This document shows positions 34,004 through 45,545 of a stretch of 64,000 nucleotides of DNA, one piece after another. The stretch is from Sacculina carcini. Taxonomy: Eukaryota; Arthropoda; Thecostraca; Sacculinidae. Numbering within the stretch: position 1 is the stretch's first letter; every line of letters starts with the position of its first letter. The translations under genes and the position numbers were made by a program. A model generated the notes under the pieces. It had not been told where the DNA came from. It saw nothing but the letters and a program-made list of their open reading frames with translations, and made no database searches. The stretch spans positions 7,259,440-7,323,439 of the forward strand of contig OU696577.1 of assembly GCA_916048095.2 (NCBI GenBank). Direction: 5' to 3'.

Positions 34004-34440
34004 TGTGGTTTTGATATATTATCTTGTCATATTGTTGTAGTTGAAGGTTTTCGTTATGTGCATGTGTGTGTGCATGTGTGCGTGTGTGCGTGTGTGCATG
34101 TGTGTGTGTGCGTGTGTGTGTGCTTGTATTTGCTGGCGTAGTGTTCCGCATCGTGTATGTACGTCTGTGTGCGGGTGTATGTTTGCACAATGCACTCGTT
34201 GCAAGGTGCTGACGAGGTATCAGGTGGCAGCGATGCGTTTGTTTATCAAGTGTCGTGTTGATGGGAGACAGTGCGGTGTTGAATCTCGGCGTGAAGAGAG
34301 AAGTGTGTGCGAGTGCGATGGAGATATCGTTGTGATACGCATATTGTATTTTAACGGTGTAGTTTGTGTTGCTGGCTCAGTGGAGTCCGTGTTTACATTG
34401 TGCATTTGTGTTCACCATTACTTCAATATATTCAACCACA
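34004..34440 (+). repeat. 3' LTR
   Basis: 437 bp, nearly identical to the 5' LTR: two bases longer in the TG tract and one G-to-A difference near 34318 (GAGTGCGATGG against GAGTGCGGTGG). Confidence 0.95.
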
Positions 34441-34664
34441 ATTATTATTTATCAGTCAGTTGCTGTGCTGTTTGTTATTACGTTCAAGTGTGTTTATAAT
34501 TTCGACTACGTTTTCATTTGTTTCTTGGTATGCCAAAATGTAGTTCAGTATTGTGGAAGTTTGCCAAAAGTTTGTTCCTATGTCTCATTGTTTGTCATTA
34601 TATGACACGAGTCCCACAGGAAGCATTCACAATTGGGATTGTCTCATTTTAACTTTCAGACCAG

Positions 34665-34846
34665 CAGTGGGCAAACTATGGTCCGCGAGCCAAACACGGC
34701 CTTGCGAAAAAGGGACTAACTAATGAATGCAGGCTTGTGATAAACTTGTGATAAACGGAAAATTTCTTCTAAAACGATAGTTCGGTCCTCGGTACGATGC
34801 CAGAATTACTATGTGGCCTCTTGTCTGAGAAGTTTGCCCGCCACTG
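34665..34846. mobile_element. hAT-like MITE (CAGTGGGCAAACT ends)
   Basis: Starts CAGTGGGCAAACTATGG and ends AGTTTGCCCGCCACTG, inverted repeats apart from a CG insertion. 182 bp, non-coding. The target duplication is not clear. Confidence 0.7.
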
Positions 34847-35853
34847 TGTTAACCCATTTTCTTGATTGATTAGTTTATCTTGTAGGTGTGTGTTTGTCTC
34901 CTGGCTGTGACATTTGCGCTGGATTCCGCGTGAATTCAAAGGCATATCCAGAGGGGGAAGGTAGTGTATCTCCTCCATTACTCCCTCCAACAAAACCTCT
35001 CACGATTTTAACTTATCCAGCGTATTGACTAGAGCATTACTATAATTCATTATGTTTCAACCAGTCCATGTCTCGAAACCCCATCTCAGGAGAAATTTAT
35101 GGCTCTACGCTTGTGCGTTCGTTGTGTGCGCCGTATCATTTCCGTCCACTTTTATCGGCTTATTCGTGTGTGATTTGTTTGCGTGTGCCGATCGTTCTGT
35201 CCGTGCTGCCCATCATAGCGGAAATCCCATTCATATTTGAATGCTGCTCGCTCATGTGTGTGTGTGTGTGTTTGTGTGTAGATTGTGTTCGTTTTATGTG
35301 CTTCTTCAGTATGCTCTACGATATATCAGATGCCAGTGTGAAGGGTGGTTTTGTTCGTGCTTGTGTGTGCATGTGTGTGTTTATGTTTGTGTTTGTGATA
35401 TGTTTGTTGTTGATGCTCTCACGAATATCGCTCGTCTCATTTTGCAGCTGTCATAAACCTGTCAGTGGCCAGTGTTCTCCGCCTGTTATCTATTGCATTT
35501 TACACACACACGACACATGTTAATATACGTTCTTGTATATGTATGTATGTGAACGTTACACACACACGCGCACACAGACACATGCACACACTATTCACCT
35601 ATTCATCTCTGTAAATTTTATCAAGCGATTTTTGTGCGTTAGTTACACAGCGCATTAGTTTCACGGTCAAATCTATAGACAAATTAGCGTAGAAGAAATT
35701 TCGCCAAATCCACGTGTCACATTAAATATGATACGTGTTGGAGTGTTGTGCTGAAACGCCCGTACTGTACGGCTGGACGGAGTGCTACAAATTCACTGTT
35801 TGTGCTATTTGGATTCAGCGGTAAGGTTGACCTGTCTTCAAGTGTGGGTTAAA

Positions 35854-37109
35854 ATGTCCAGGAGAGGAACGAAACAAAAGTTACTCGCTAGTAGAGTTAT
35901 AAAGGGAAACGCAGGCCCAGAGGATGAATCTTCCAAGGTTGTACACGAAAGGAAGGTGGAGGAAAATTATCAGAAAATCATGAAGATCGAACAAGAGAGC
36001 AATGAGTTGAGAAGCATGAGAAAACGGATCGCTAAAAGAGGATAAGGAACGAAGGAAAGCCTGATCAGATGGGATAAAAGGTTGATGATGTGAGCAGACA
36101 AATTATATCTCTGAGAGAAGAAGTTAAAGGATTGAAGGAAAAGAATGAGAGAGTTGGCAATGAAAACGATGTACTGAAACAAAAAATGCAGGAGATTACA
36201 GAAGAGAATGAGAGATTGAAAGCATCAGTGGATGATACAAGGAAGCATGGTGAAAATTTGGTTGAAGTACAAAAAAGCAGGAGCGCTGGGTGCAAGAATA
36301 GGGAAATCAAATTGCTGATTTCAAGTGTGTCAGCAGGAGAAGGAACAGGGAAGTATAATGAAGAAGGAAGTGGTACAAGTGTTGAGGGAAAGGGAAGACG
36401 TAGTGAGAAACATAGTGGAGAAGAAGCAATGTGTTATAGCGTTCGGGGTCAAACAGAAGGAGCACTCCACCAAGATAGAGAGAGAAAGAGAATATATGCA
36501 AATTGGTAAGGGAATCATTGGAGACGTAGATAGCGATGTGGTTGAGGAAATTATAGATGTTTGTCTACTGGGAGAGTATCAAAAAGGAAAACTAAGGCCG
36601 CTCAAGAGTAAGTTTAGGAGCCAGCAAGCGGCCAGCGAGGTTATACATAAGACATGGAAGTTGACGAAGTCGGAAATGTATGTATTAGGGAAGATCTAAG
36701 TGAAGAAGAGACAACAAACAGGGATGCTCTGTTTCATGAGTCAAAAGAAAAAAATGCACAGAGGACAGAGGAGGAGAAAGCAAAGTTTTATTGAAGGGTG
36801 TTGAATGGAAGACTCTGGAAGTAGTTCAAGGCGAAACCGAGCCCGAGCTAAACACTCGGGTAGTGCATAGCGCTGGCAAGGAGCGATACAAGGGTCAGCT
36901 AAAGATTGGGTATACAAATGTAGATGGACTTGTATCTAGCAAACTTGACTTGGGAGATTATTTAAGGAAAGAGGAGCCGGAGATAATGTGTGTAGTGGAA
37001 ACTAAACTGGATTCTGAAATGGATATTAGTGAAATTTTTAATGGAACGTATAATATACATAGGAGAGATAGAATAGGTAAATATGGCGGGGGAGTGATGG
37101 TCCTGATGC

Positions 37110-37151
<42 letters not shown>

Positions 37152-38100
37152 CCATAGCGGTCGCTTATATTCCACCAAAAACGGGATCCTGGAGCACCGA
37201 GGAATACTGTGAAATGTTGAAGGATAACTATGAAATGTTGAAGGATTACTTTGAAAGTTTGGAAAACATGATGAAGCAGAAAGGATAATTGATATTGGTG
37301 GGGGACTTTAATTGTAGAGAGGTTGCTGGAAAAACTGGCAAACGGAAGGAAGCAGCAGCTCATGGGGATCGGTACTTTTAGAAATGGCTATGGAAAATGT
37401 GTTGACTCAATGGGCTAATGCCAGTGTGAAATGAGAGATATCATCCAATGTCAATAAATGTCATGTCATGGAAATAGGTAGAGGCAAATAAGACCGTCCA
37501 GAGTGTATAAATTGGGATACGAATAATTTAAAAGAGTATCCGAGGAAAAATATTTGGGAATTGTTATTGAAGAAACACTTTCGGCTGGGAAACATATAGA
37601 ACATAAAGATTATTGTTTATATTATAAGAGATAAGTTGGAGTATGCAGCTGTGGTGTGGTGTGTACAGGCCAAAGACAAAAGGAAGCTTGAGAGAATACA
37701 GAGAGTGGCGACAAGGATGGTGGAAGAGCTTGAGGAATTTAGCTATGAGGAGACATAAGCCTTTGTCTGCCGACTCTGGAGAAGAGGAGATTGAGAGGTG
37801 ACTTAATCAACGTGTATACAAATAAGATCGGAATGGAGAATATTGACAGAGATGATTGCTTAGTGTGGGATGGATCAGATAGAAGAGGCAATGGTAGTAA
37901 ACTGAAAAATGTGTGTTAGCAATGCGAAATTGTTCAGCTTCCCTAGTAGGTGTGTGGACGCATGGAACGGCTTGAGTGCACAAGTAGTTAATACAGAGGG
38001 TATATTGGAAAATTATAAAATAGGCTGGGTAAAGCTGGATATTGACAAGGAGACAGGACAGCTCGAGCTTAGCTCATTTCCTGTGGCTCCAAATATGTGA
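35854..38100 (+). mobile_element. Decayed LINE with internal deletion of the RT core
   Basis: ORF1-like remnants start at an ATG at 35854 and are coiled-coil rich (EENERLKASV, LREEVKGLKEKNE) in shifting frames. An RRM-like end follows (IAFGVKQKEHS, GKLRPLKSKF). Then the endonuclease (36900-37320: IGYTNVDGLVSS, CVVETKLDSE, YIPPKTGSW, VGDFNCRE). The endonuclease is interrupted by a (TA)n run at 37112-37147. The palm domain of RT is missing. The 3' remnants (37440-38100) correspond to the region after RT (LEYAAVVW, LERIQRVATRM). It is similar in plan to the intact LINE at 45546-49230. Confidence 0.82.
37112..37147. repeat. (TA)n inside the decayed LINE
   Basis: About 17 TA units within the endonuclease remnant, breaking its homology. 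Confidence 0.95.
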
Positions 38101-38529
38101 GTACACGTACACATGTTAGAATATGTTTGTATATGTATGCATGTGTACATTACACACACTCACACAGACGCACAGATACACATGTCAAGATATGTTTGTA
38201 TATTTGTGTATATGTGTGTGCATGTGTATTTGTAACATACACATGCACACATCTTGGACCAAACAAGGGGGAGGGGCAGACCCCCGGCATCCCCCCAATG
38301 TTCATTTCCGACATGTCACTTGCAGTTTATTACACTCATTTGTCATTATTAACGCCGCGTGTGTGTATGTATGTGTATGTATGTGTGTGTGTGTGCTATT
38401 TTCTACTGATTGTTGTATGCTTATGTGCCGTATGTCTCTCCTCTCTCTTTCCTTATGCCGGCGTTTCTGTATGCTCAGTCGTCCAATCTAATTTCTCGCT
38501 TATTAGTTTATGATGTATATATATATGTA

Positions 38530-38561
<32 letters not shown>

Positions 38562-39049
38562 TGTGTCTGTGTGCTGTGCCTATGTTATCAATAAGGATAT
38601 TTCCCCTTATTGAACGAGAATTTGCCTTATAGAGGAATATTTCTCCTCTCGTAGAAACAATTTCACTTGTTTCATGATTATTCATTTCTATTTCTAATAT
38701 TATTATTATAAATTATCTATTTTAATTGTATTGCTTTTGTATTCGCCGTTTCACTGGATGGCTGCAAAACATTGCACGAGCTCTTGCTGTTGCTCTGTTC
38801 CCTCTTGAACCAATTCAGTGGCAACGTAGTATTTCTCTCGTATTCCGAATGACTGTAGTCCACATTTCTCTTGTGGCTTCCAAAAACCACGCGCCTGTGT
38901 GTGTTTGTCTGTTTGTATGTGTGTGTGTGTTTGTTTGTGTTTGTGGTTATATTGTTGGCATCCGGACACCCAGGCGACATTTGCTATTGTGCTATTGTTG
39001 TTTGGCAGCGACCAATATTTGCTCTGTGTTTTGCGTTTCCCAGTAGCAA

Positions 39050-39054
<5 letters not shown>

Positions 39055-39094
<40 letters not shown>

Positions 39095-39133
39095 ATGTAT
39101 GTATGTATAGATCACTGATGTGTCTATATAACG

Positions 39134-39181
<48 letters not shown>
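39055..39181. repeat. (GT)n and (TA)n microsatellites
   Basis: GT run at 39055-39090, then TA run at about 39137-39181, in intron 9. Confidence 0.95.
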
Positions 39182-39183
<2 letters not shown>

Positions 39184-40288
39184 ATATTAGCACTCACTTG
39201 TTCCCCTCTGAAAGTTTCTGGATCCTTTACTGTGTCTGCATGTGTGTCTATGTGCGTGTGTGTATGGGAGGTAGAACATTTCCCGGTGGATGATTTTTGC
39301 TCTGTCGTTTGACATTCATTGGCCGTAGTCGGACACCAACGTCAACACTTACTCACCTCCTCTCTACTGCCTCCCTGAGGACGCCTCTCTCACACTCTGT
39401 CATACATTAGGGTGCTCACTTTTTATGCTAATATAATCGCGGTGGCGTTATGTGCGCATGCAAATATTGGCATTCATTATACTGTGACGTTGACTGATCC
39501 AGAAATTTTCAAAGGACCCATGAAGGCGTACGTAAAGAGGGTTATATAGATCTGGATGTCATATATTTCGGACCGATGGGATAGTGGGGGAGCCCTAAGC
39601 TTCCTGAGTTTTCCCTTGAAGTACGAAAAGTAGATTGTGGATTTATCTGGTTTGTGTTTATAGAAGCAGTCTGCTGGTGTATATTCCGAATATATCAATA
39701 TTGATTGAGCAAACCAGTAATTAGGATAATTAAATACCCGCGATGATCATATTGAAGTTGGCTTTGACAGCGGCTAGTCACTGGTCGATCTGCGGTTTCC
39801 TCTCTGTGGTAGTTTATTGTATTGATACTGTACGGTTTATGGAATTGTCGCAGCGGCAGCTCACTTGTAATGACAGTGCAATTGCGCTCGATGTCCCCGT
39901 CGGGAGCAGTGAATTAAATTTGTCGCCGGCGCGCCGCCCAAGCCATTTGCGGCGCACCAAATTGCACTGGCTTATATCACGGCCAAGTGTCGGCATTAGC
40001 CAGTGCTGGAGCCGTGAGTGTGTGTGTGTGTGGGTGTGTGTGTGGGTGTGTGTGCGTGAGTGTGTGAGAGGTGTGGTCGTTGGCGGCAGGTCGATGCGCG
40101 CGCCACTCGACCTCCAATGCTGCGATCACGATCGTCCGGGCCGTGTGTGCCCATATTGCGTTGGCACAATTGCTTTCGACTGCGAGTGCAAGCTTGGCTC
40201 TTGGTGCGTGCGGATCCGCGAGTCCGCTATTCGCAGATTGCGTGCGGGCAGTGAGCGTGTCGTGTGTGCATATGTCATGTGAGGATTG

Positions 40289-40663
40289 GAGAGCGTGGGA
40301 CCGGCTGGCGCTGGACTTTGATAGCAGCTTGATGTTGTGACCGTGGCTGATGTAGTTCAGAAACGCCTGAATGTCGATCTCTCGTGGCTTTGTGACGATG
40401 GGACATTCTGTAAAATGTAGCCGACTCATCATTTCATTGTCAAGCTCCTGAATTCGCTTGAAGTCCATGGATGTGATGTGTTGACACTGAGGTATTTGCA
40501 TGTTGAATTTGTTTTTATTTTTGGCGCATTCTGGAATATACGGCTCGTAGCTCTCGTGCCATGATTTTGACGCTCTCCCGTCACACTGGAATTCAGCCAT
40601 CCATGGACGGAAATTGTGCGGTTGCGGAGGATGATGATGCGGTTGATGTCTGCATAACAGCAT
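40289..40663 (-). CDS. Unidentified open frame in a GC-rich island, antisense inside intron 9
   Basis: Minus-strand ORF starting at ATG 40663. The frame stays open to 39977, but the part past about 40289 runs into low-complexity and CA-repeat sequence and is probably not coding. The first 120 or so residues have a protein-like, non-repetitive composition: HNFRPWMAEFQCDGR, SWHESYEPYIPECAKNKNKF, then DFKRIQELDNEMMSRL and KPREIDIQAFLNYI. I do not recognise it. It lies head-to-head, 72 bp apart, with a possible first exon on the plus strand (40736). It could be a nested gene, an exon of one, or a transposon piece. Confidence 0.35.
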
Positions 40664-40735
40664 CGTGTTAGTGACAGTATTGCTTGTCGGACATCAGCTT
40701 ATCTCGGTCTGTATCGATCTACAACTATGCTAACA

Positions 40736-40778
40736 ATGGAATCGATCACTGAAGACCTCGAGATTGAGTATGAACTCG
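40736..40778 (+). CDS. Possible alternative first exon of the scaffold gene
   Basis: ATG-started 43-nt segment encoding MESITEDLEIEYEL plus 1 nt, followed by a good donor GTACGT. The leftover G has the phase needed for exon 10, giving IEYELVKIQKKYSAL. The regular exon 9 gives FGYTDFKIQKKYSAL; the Tyr and the KI align exactly. If used, a short form with only PDZ8 onwards would result. There is no AG acceptor close upstream, which argues for a first exon rather than an alternative internal one. Evidence is a single short frame, so this is tentative. Confidence 0.35.
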
Positions 40779-41157
40779 GTACGTGCTCAATTTACCGCTA
40801 ATGAGTTATATTAGTTCAGTTATTCTTAACATGTGTTCGATCGAACCCCAGGGGTTTCAGTGAGTCAGTTTCAGGGGTTCGGTGGTTCGATTCACCCACT
40901 CGCGTATGATTCGTGATGTCAAGCTCTGCTTGGTCATCATTGGCTGCAGTTAATCACGCCACATCGCTTGGTCTTGATATCTGTGCTGCAAGCAACTCGG
41001 TCCACTCAGTAGTAGCCTACTTGTGTGATTGTCTTGATCGTAGGTGATTTGTGATTTTTCTTATAATACTTCAAACACAAAAGGTTCGATGCGTGCATGT
41101 ATGGAACTTGTGAGGTTCAGTACCTCCAATAATGTCAATAACCCCTGTTTCAATGCA

Positions 41158-41159
<2 letters not shown>

Positions 41160-41194
<35 letters not shown>
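41160..41194 (+). repeat. (TG)n microsatellite at the exon 10 acceptor
   Basis: About 17 TG units, then GCTACTTGTAG and the exon. Confidence 0.95.
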
Positions 41195-41195
<1 letters not shown>

Positions 41196-41205
41196 CTACT
41201 TGTAG

Positions 41206-41405
41206 TCAAGATACAGAAGAAGTACAGTGCGCTGGACGGCGAGGTGTTGAGCATTGAGTTGTCTCGATGTGACTCGGTCGGTCTGGGCGTGTCAATTGCC
41301 GGTCACCGGGACCGCACGCGCATGTGTTCACTGGTGTGTGGCCTGCATCCGGCCGGCAATGCACGCAAGGACGGCCGCCTACGAGTTGGCGACGAAATTC
41401 TCGAG
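41206..41405 (+). CDS. MPDZ/PATJ: PATJ/MPDZ-like scaffold, exon 10: first two-thirds of PDZ8
   Basis: Starts after CTTGTAG, completes the exon 9 codon (Phe), and ends in phase 0 (CTCGAG|GTGCCA). Encodes KIQKKYSALDGEVLSIELSR, then the PDZ loop GLGVSIAGHRDRTRM, CGLHPAGNARKDGRLRVGD and EILE. The GN/HRDRTRM and DGRLRVGDE features are close to MPDZ PDZ8. The domain continues in exon 11 after a 7.9-kb intron carrying a whole LINE. Confidence 0.95.
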
Positions 41406-41410
41406 GTGCC

Positions 41411-41440
41411 AATACACACACACACACACACACACACACA
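41411..41440 (+). repeat. (CA)n at the 5' end of intron 10
   Basis: About 14 CA units starting 6 nt after the exon 10 donor. Confidence 0.95.
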
Positions 41441-41707
41441 AGTTGACGGCACCTCTGATTAAACGTCACTTTGATTAATTCTCCCAATTTGGTAATAGCC
41501 ATTATATTAGCTAGCTAATATGACTGACTGATATGACTCATGTTTATTAGTGAATTTGTGATTACTCACCAGTAATCGCTCTGTAATTGTATGTTTTGTT
41601 AAATAAATATGCATGCGTTTTCTGATTCTTATTTCTCCCATCAAGTGTACCGTATCTTCTCAAAATTCCGACCAGCTAGTTGAAAAATAGAGCGGTATTC
41701 TCTAATT

Positions 41708-41940
41708 CAGTGGTTCTTAACCTTTTTTATCAGATTCCCCACGTCCTGATGAGCCATCGCTTCATTTTCCACAACAACAGCGCTGATAAATTCAATAAAT
41801 TCAGTTGTTACATCAAAGTAAATGTCACACATTTGTTCAGCTTTGTTCATCTCTGTTCTCTGCTCTGACATTTAGCTTCCCACTTGGCAACTTTTTCATT
41901 GCCCACCAGTGGGGAATTGCCCACAAGTTATGAACCACTG
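41708..41940. mobile_element. hAT-like MITE, family CAGTGGTTCTCAACC, copy 2
   Basis: 233 bp. Starts CAGTGGTTCTTAACC, ends GTTATGAACCACTG. Flanks CTCTAATT and GTCTAATT match at 7 of 8 bases, an 8-bp target duplication typical of hAT elements. Non-coding. Confidence 0.85.
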
Positions 41941-42102
41941 GTCTAATTGAACGACACTACGGAGGAAGGATTGAAAAATAGAACGGCATGCTGCTCAAAT
42001 TTAGTGTTTACGCTATACGGCCCATTTTACTTTCCTTTTTATGCATTGAAAAGCGCATATTGAGCGACTGCAGTGAATGCATTGAATAATTGCTTGATTG
42101 GC

Positions 42103-42381
42103 GCACACACACACACACACACACATACACACACACTGACACACACACACACACACTGACACACCCACACGCACACATCCACACACACACTGACAAACAC
42201 ACTGACATACACACACACACACTGACACACACACACACACACACACACACTGACAAACACACTGACACACACACACTGACACACACACACACACAAACAC
42301 ACACTGACAAACACACTGACACACACACACATACACACACACACACACATACGCACACACTGACATACACACACATACAGT
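42103..42381. repeat. CA-rich satellite with TGACA interruptions
   Basis: CA runs punctuated by CTGACA and CTGACAAA at irregular spacing. Its translations in other frames are not real genes. Confidence 0.95.
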
Positions 42382-42815
42382 GAGCTTTGTGTTGACGAAG
42401 TAATTATATTTTTTCCGTGTGGGAATATCTGCAAATAAAAATATATGAGTGTATATCCAAGCCATATTTTACTTGTATATGATTTTCACCTTGTAAATGA
42501 TATAGTGAATTTTCAACTATATTATATGAAGACACCATTATATTGCTGTTGTATATTGTGTTATAATTAGGATTTGACAACAATAAATGAATTTGTGTTG
42601 TTGTTGGGGCTTAAAATATATTAATATCATTAAACTTGGACGGACCGCTCCAAGTTATGAGTGATATACAATGTTGTATACAATGTTGCTTATGCGTTTA
42701 ACATCTGAACAGCGTGGCATCATGTAAATATTTTCTATTTTCTTTTTTAATTATATGTTTTATGTTATGGTAGATTGTGTATGTTGGAAAACAGCAGTAC
42801 AGGCCTACAGGCTCC

Positions 42816-42820
<5 letters not shown>

Positions 42821-42874
<54 letters not shown>

Positions 42875-42887
42875 TGTGTGTGTGTGA
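42821..42887. repeat. (GT)n microsatellite
   Basis: About 33 GT units with one A interruption. Confidence 0.95.
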
Positions 42888-44629
42888 GAGTGAATGTTTG
42901 CGGTATGTTGGCTTTGGCAAATACATGTAGCTGTGTATATGTTACGTGTGTGTATGTGCGTGTATGTATGTTGCATGTGTGTGCGTGTATGTATGTTGTA
43001 TGTGTGGGTGGGTGTTTTTGTTTTGTTTTTTTAAATGAAATGTATGTGTATGACTCTCAAAAAGCAGAATTATGTAAAGTTGCCCAGTTGGCAGATCTAG
43101 CTGTTGTTGAGTTTCAAATTCAGAGCTCACACACACAACAATTTGAGTTCAAGTTTAATTTGCATATGCAAACTGGTTGTTCTCGGCCGTTTTCAACTTG
43201 ACTGTAGCGTTAAATCACGTGCCATTCAACTTTGTCATCCGTCAAAATTCAGCTGAACTTCATCTGATATTCGTTCTAACATGGGGAAATTCTAACTGAA
43301 CTTGGCAAAAATTTCACTGTTCCCCCTGATTCCATTGTGTATATTCCATGGTGTCATATTGAATAAATGTTCTGTGCTTTTCTGCTATTAAACAAAATTA
43401 TGCTGCATTCTGAGATATCGCAATTGATCAATAGGTCAATCAATAGGATCAAATAAAAATCAATAGAATCAATAGGATCAAAGGATCAATAGGTGTGCAG
43501 TGCGTCTATGCAATCGTGTTGAATTTTTCTTGTGCAACATTTATATAGTCATTTATGTTACATTTTGTCAACTTTTTGATATTATGTTTAATGTTCATTT
43601 GTTATCATCTGTTTTGGATATATTATTTCAACCTCGGAATCACATTAATTCCTTAATTTAATATTGATGTTATTTATTCAATTTAGCGCAATTTTCGGTG
43701 AGTTTGATTCATGTTTTTCTAGTGTGCTAAAATTGCATTTGATTTCGTAAATTAATTAATCTTCCTAGCAGTGTGGTAAAAATTCATACGGTTTTGCTAT
43801 TTGATTTTCAATTCGTGCTATTTTGTGAAGGTGCTCTGCGGTGTATCTCATGTGCTATATTAATCACATACTGTGTGATTGGGTTATCATGTTTTGTAGC
43901 GATGTCTCAAAGAAGCCAACATAACGCCATCGTAAAATTCATATTTTCACCTTTTTCCGGCTTGTTTTAGTTTTGTTTTGCCGAGATTTGTATTGCTCTT
44001 TTTCGATACATCATTCTGCAAATGCAGATATGCGGCTTTTGAATGGCCGGAGACAGGTTATGCACAGTGGTATCATTGATTTTATTGGTGTGGGTGAATT
44101 CATTCTAGAAGTGCTCATTGAATCCAACCACCATCTCTGTTTCATGTCCAAGTTCCACTGAGATATTCAGTCCATAGCAGTGGATTTGAAGCAGACCATG
44201 ATTAAATTACACCACTATTCAATACAGAACCATTACATATAAACAAAATTCGTATATCTAGGTAAGCTTGTGTCGTGATGCTTGATTTATATGAAATTTT
44301 GGCTCGCCGCCAAAAAATGTTTGAGAACCACTGGCTCGTATATTCTGTTATTTCGACAAATCGCTCGTTTGGACTGGTGCAGTATGCATGTGCACGCTAT
44401 CGATCTGTGTGTGTGTTTGTGTGTTTGTCTGTGTGTGTTTGTATGCTTGTATGCGTGTCAGTGTGTGTTTGTGTGTAGTCTTTTTGCTTCTCTTCGCTCA
44501 CGGGTAAACTTCGGGTGACTTCGGCGTTGCCATTGCTAATACAAATCTCTCTGAGAAGGCACTCACACACAATGTCGGTCAATTTCGTGCATTGTACTCG
44601 TTTTTTGCACTATTCTACACACAGTGCAC

Positions 44630-44815
44630 CAGTGGCGGTGCCAGTGGGGGGCTTGGAGTCTGACTGAATCCCCTCTCCAAATATGCAAGCCACTCCCTCC
44701 TGAGCCCCCCAAGAATCGTGATCATGAACATTTCTAGTGCAGTTCCTCATGCTTCGCCAAGCCCCGCAGCTTTTTTCTTAGCCCCCCAACCGGAAAAATC
44801 CTGGCGCCGCCACTG
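44630..44815. mobile_element. hAT-like MITE, family CAGTGGCGGCGCC, copy 4
   Basis: 186 bp. Starts CAGTGGCGGTGCCAG and ends CTGGCGCCGCCACTG, with family interior CTTCGCCAAGCCCC. The flanks do not match, so the duplication is lost or the end is altered. Confidence 0.8.
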
Positions 44816-45026
44816 CTTTACAATCATATTTGGCACACTTCCAACCTCATTTGCATTGATCCACTCTGACAATTTATAAGCGGCCGTCCATGTAGATGCA
44901 TATACAGAGAAATTAACAGGTAGTATGCGTTTGGGACGAACAAGGTGAGTTGGTAACACCTGACCCCCCTCATCTCACATCTGCAGCCATGGTGCATGCG
45001 GTGTTGTAACCAAAGATGTTTGTATA

Positions 45027-45261
45027 TTCGTGTGTCTGCGTGTGTCTGCGAGTATGTGTGTGTTTATGTATGGTTGTATGTGTGTGTGTGTTCATGTTTG
45101 TGTGTGTGTGTGTGTGTTTATGTGCGTTCAAGTATGTGTGTGCTTGTGTTCAAGTGTATGTGTGTGTGTGTGTTTATTTGTGTTCGTGTATGTGTGTGTT
45201 TATGTGGGTTCAAGTGTGTTTGTGTGTGTATATATATATTTGTGTGTGTGTGTGTGTGTGT
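45027..45261. repeat. Degenerate TG-rich tract
   Basis: TG runs interrupted by TTCA, TTTA and a short (TA)n at about 45229-45238. Confidence 0.93.
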
Positions 45262-45545
45262 AGGTTTTAGCTCATAGCTTATTGCCCACATTACACAACA
45301 CAGTACGAAAAGAGAACAATAATACCAGGGTCACAACTGGCTCTGAAATTGTTCTGGCAGTTGAAATTAATAATTCAGCTATATGAATCTAAGCATGATT
45401 TGTCACATCCATCATTTAAGCATAACATTGTTGCTGGGATCATTTCGTGACATCAGCCCTTTTTGTGAACGTGCAATACACAATAATGCACCCAACAAAA
45501 ACGTGTGTGTGTGTGTTCTCACCGAGTTGTCTCCGCAGAAATGAG

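Larger units (their letters stand above)
29945..34440 (+). mobile_element. Full-length Ty3/gypsy-type LTR retrotransposon, very young but with broken pol
   Basis: 4,496 bp bounded by direct LTRs and a perfect 5-bp target duplication ATTAT (29940-29944, 34441-34445). The LTRs start TGTGGTT and end AACCACA. They differ by one substitution and a 2-bp length change in a TG tract, so insertion is recent. Order: LTR, gag with two zinc knuckles, protease (DTG), reverse transcriptase (YIDD), RNase H, integrase (DDE), polypurine tract, LTR. RT-RNaseH-integrase order is that of Ty3/gypsy elements. pol carries one in-frame stop and one frameshift. I see no standard tRNA primer site after the 5' LTR. Confidence 0.95.
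27841..41205 (+). other. Intron 9 (13.4 kb)
   Basis: The largest intron. In order: a donor-containing tandem repeat (27841-28137), a TTCGGA-rich hAT-like element (28374-29290), a hAT-like MITE (29523-29777), a full LTR retrotransposon (29945-34440), a hAT-like MITE (34665-34846), a decayed LINE (35854-38100), TG/CA/TA microsatellites (38340-39260), a GC-rich island with divergent ORFs (39740-40780) and a TG run at the acceptor (41160-41194). Confidence 0.85.

Noticed and set aside
39743..40282. 179-codon plus-strand ORF in the GC-rich island
   Set aside because: It crosses a TG repeat and shows no recognisable domain; the opposite strand has the better candidate. It may still be part of an unannotated transcript.
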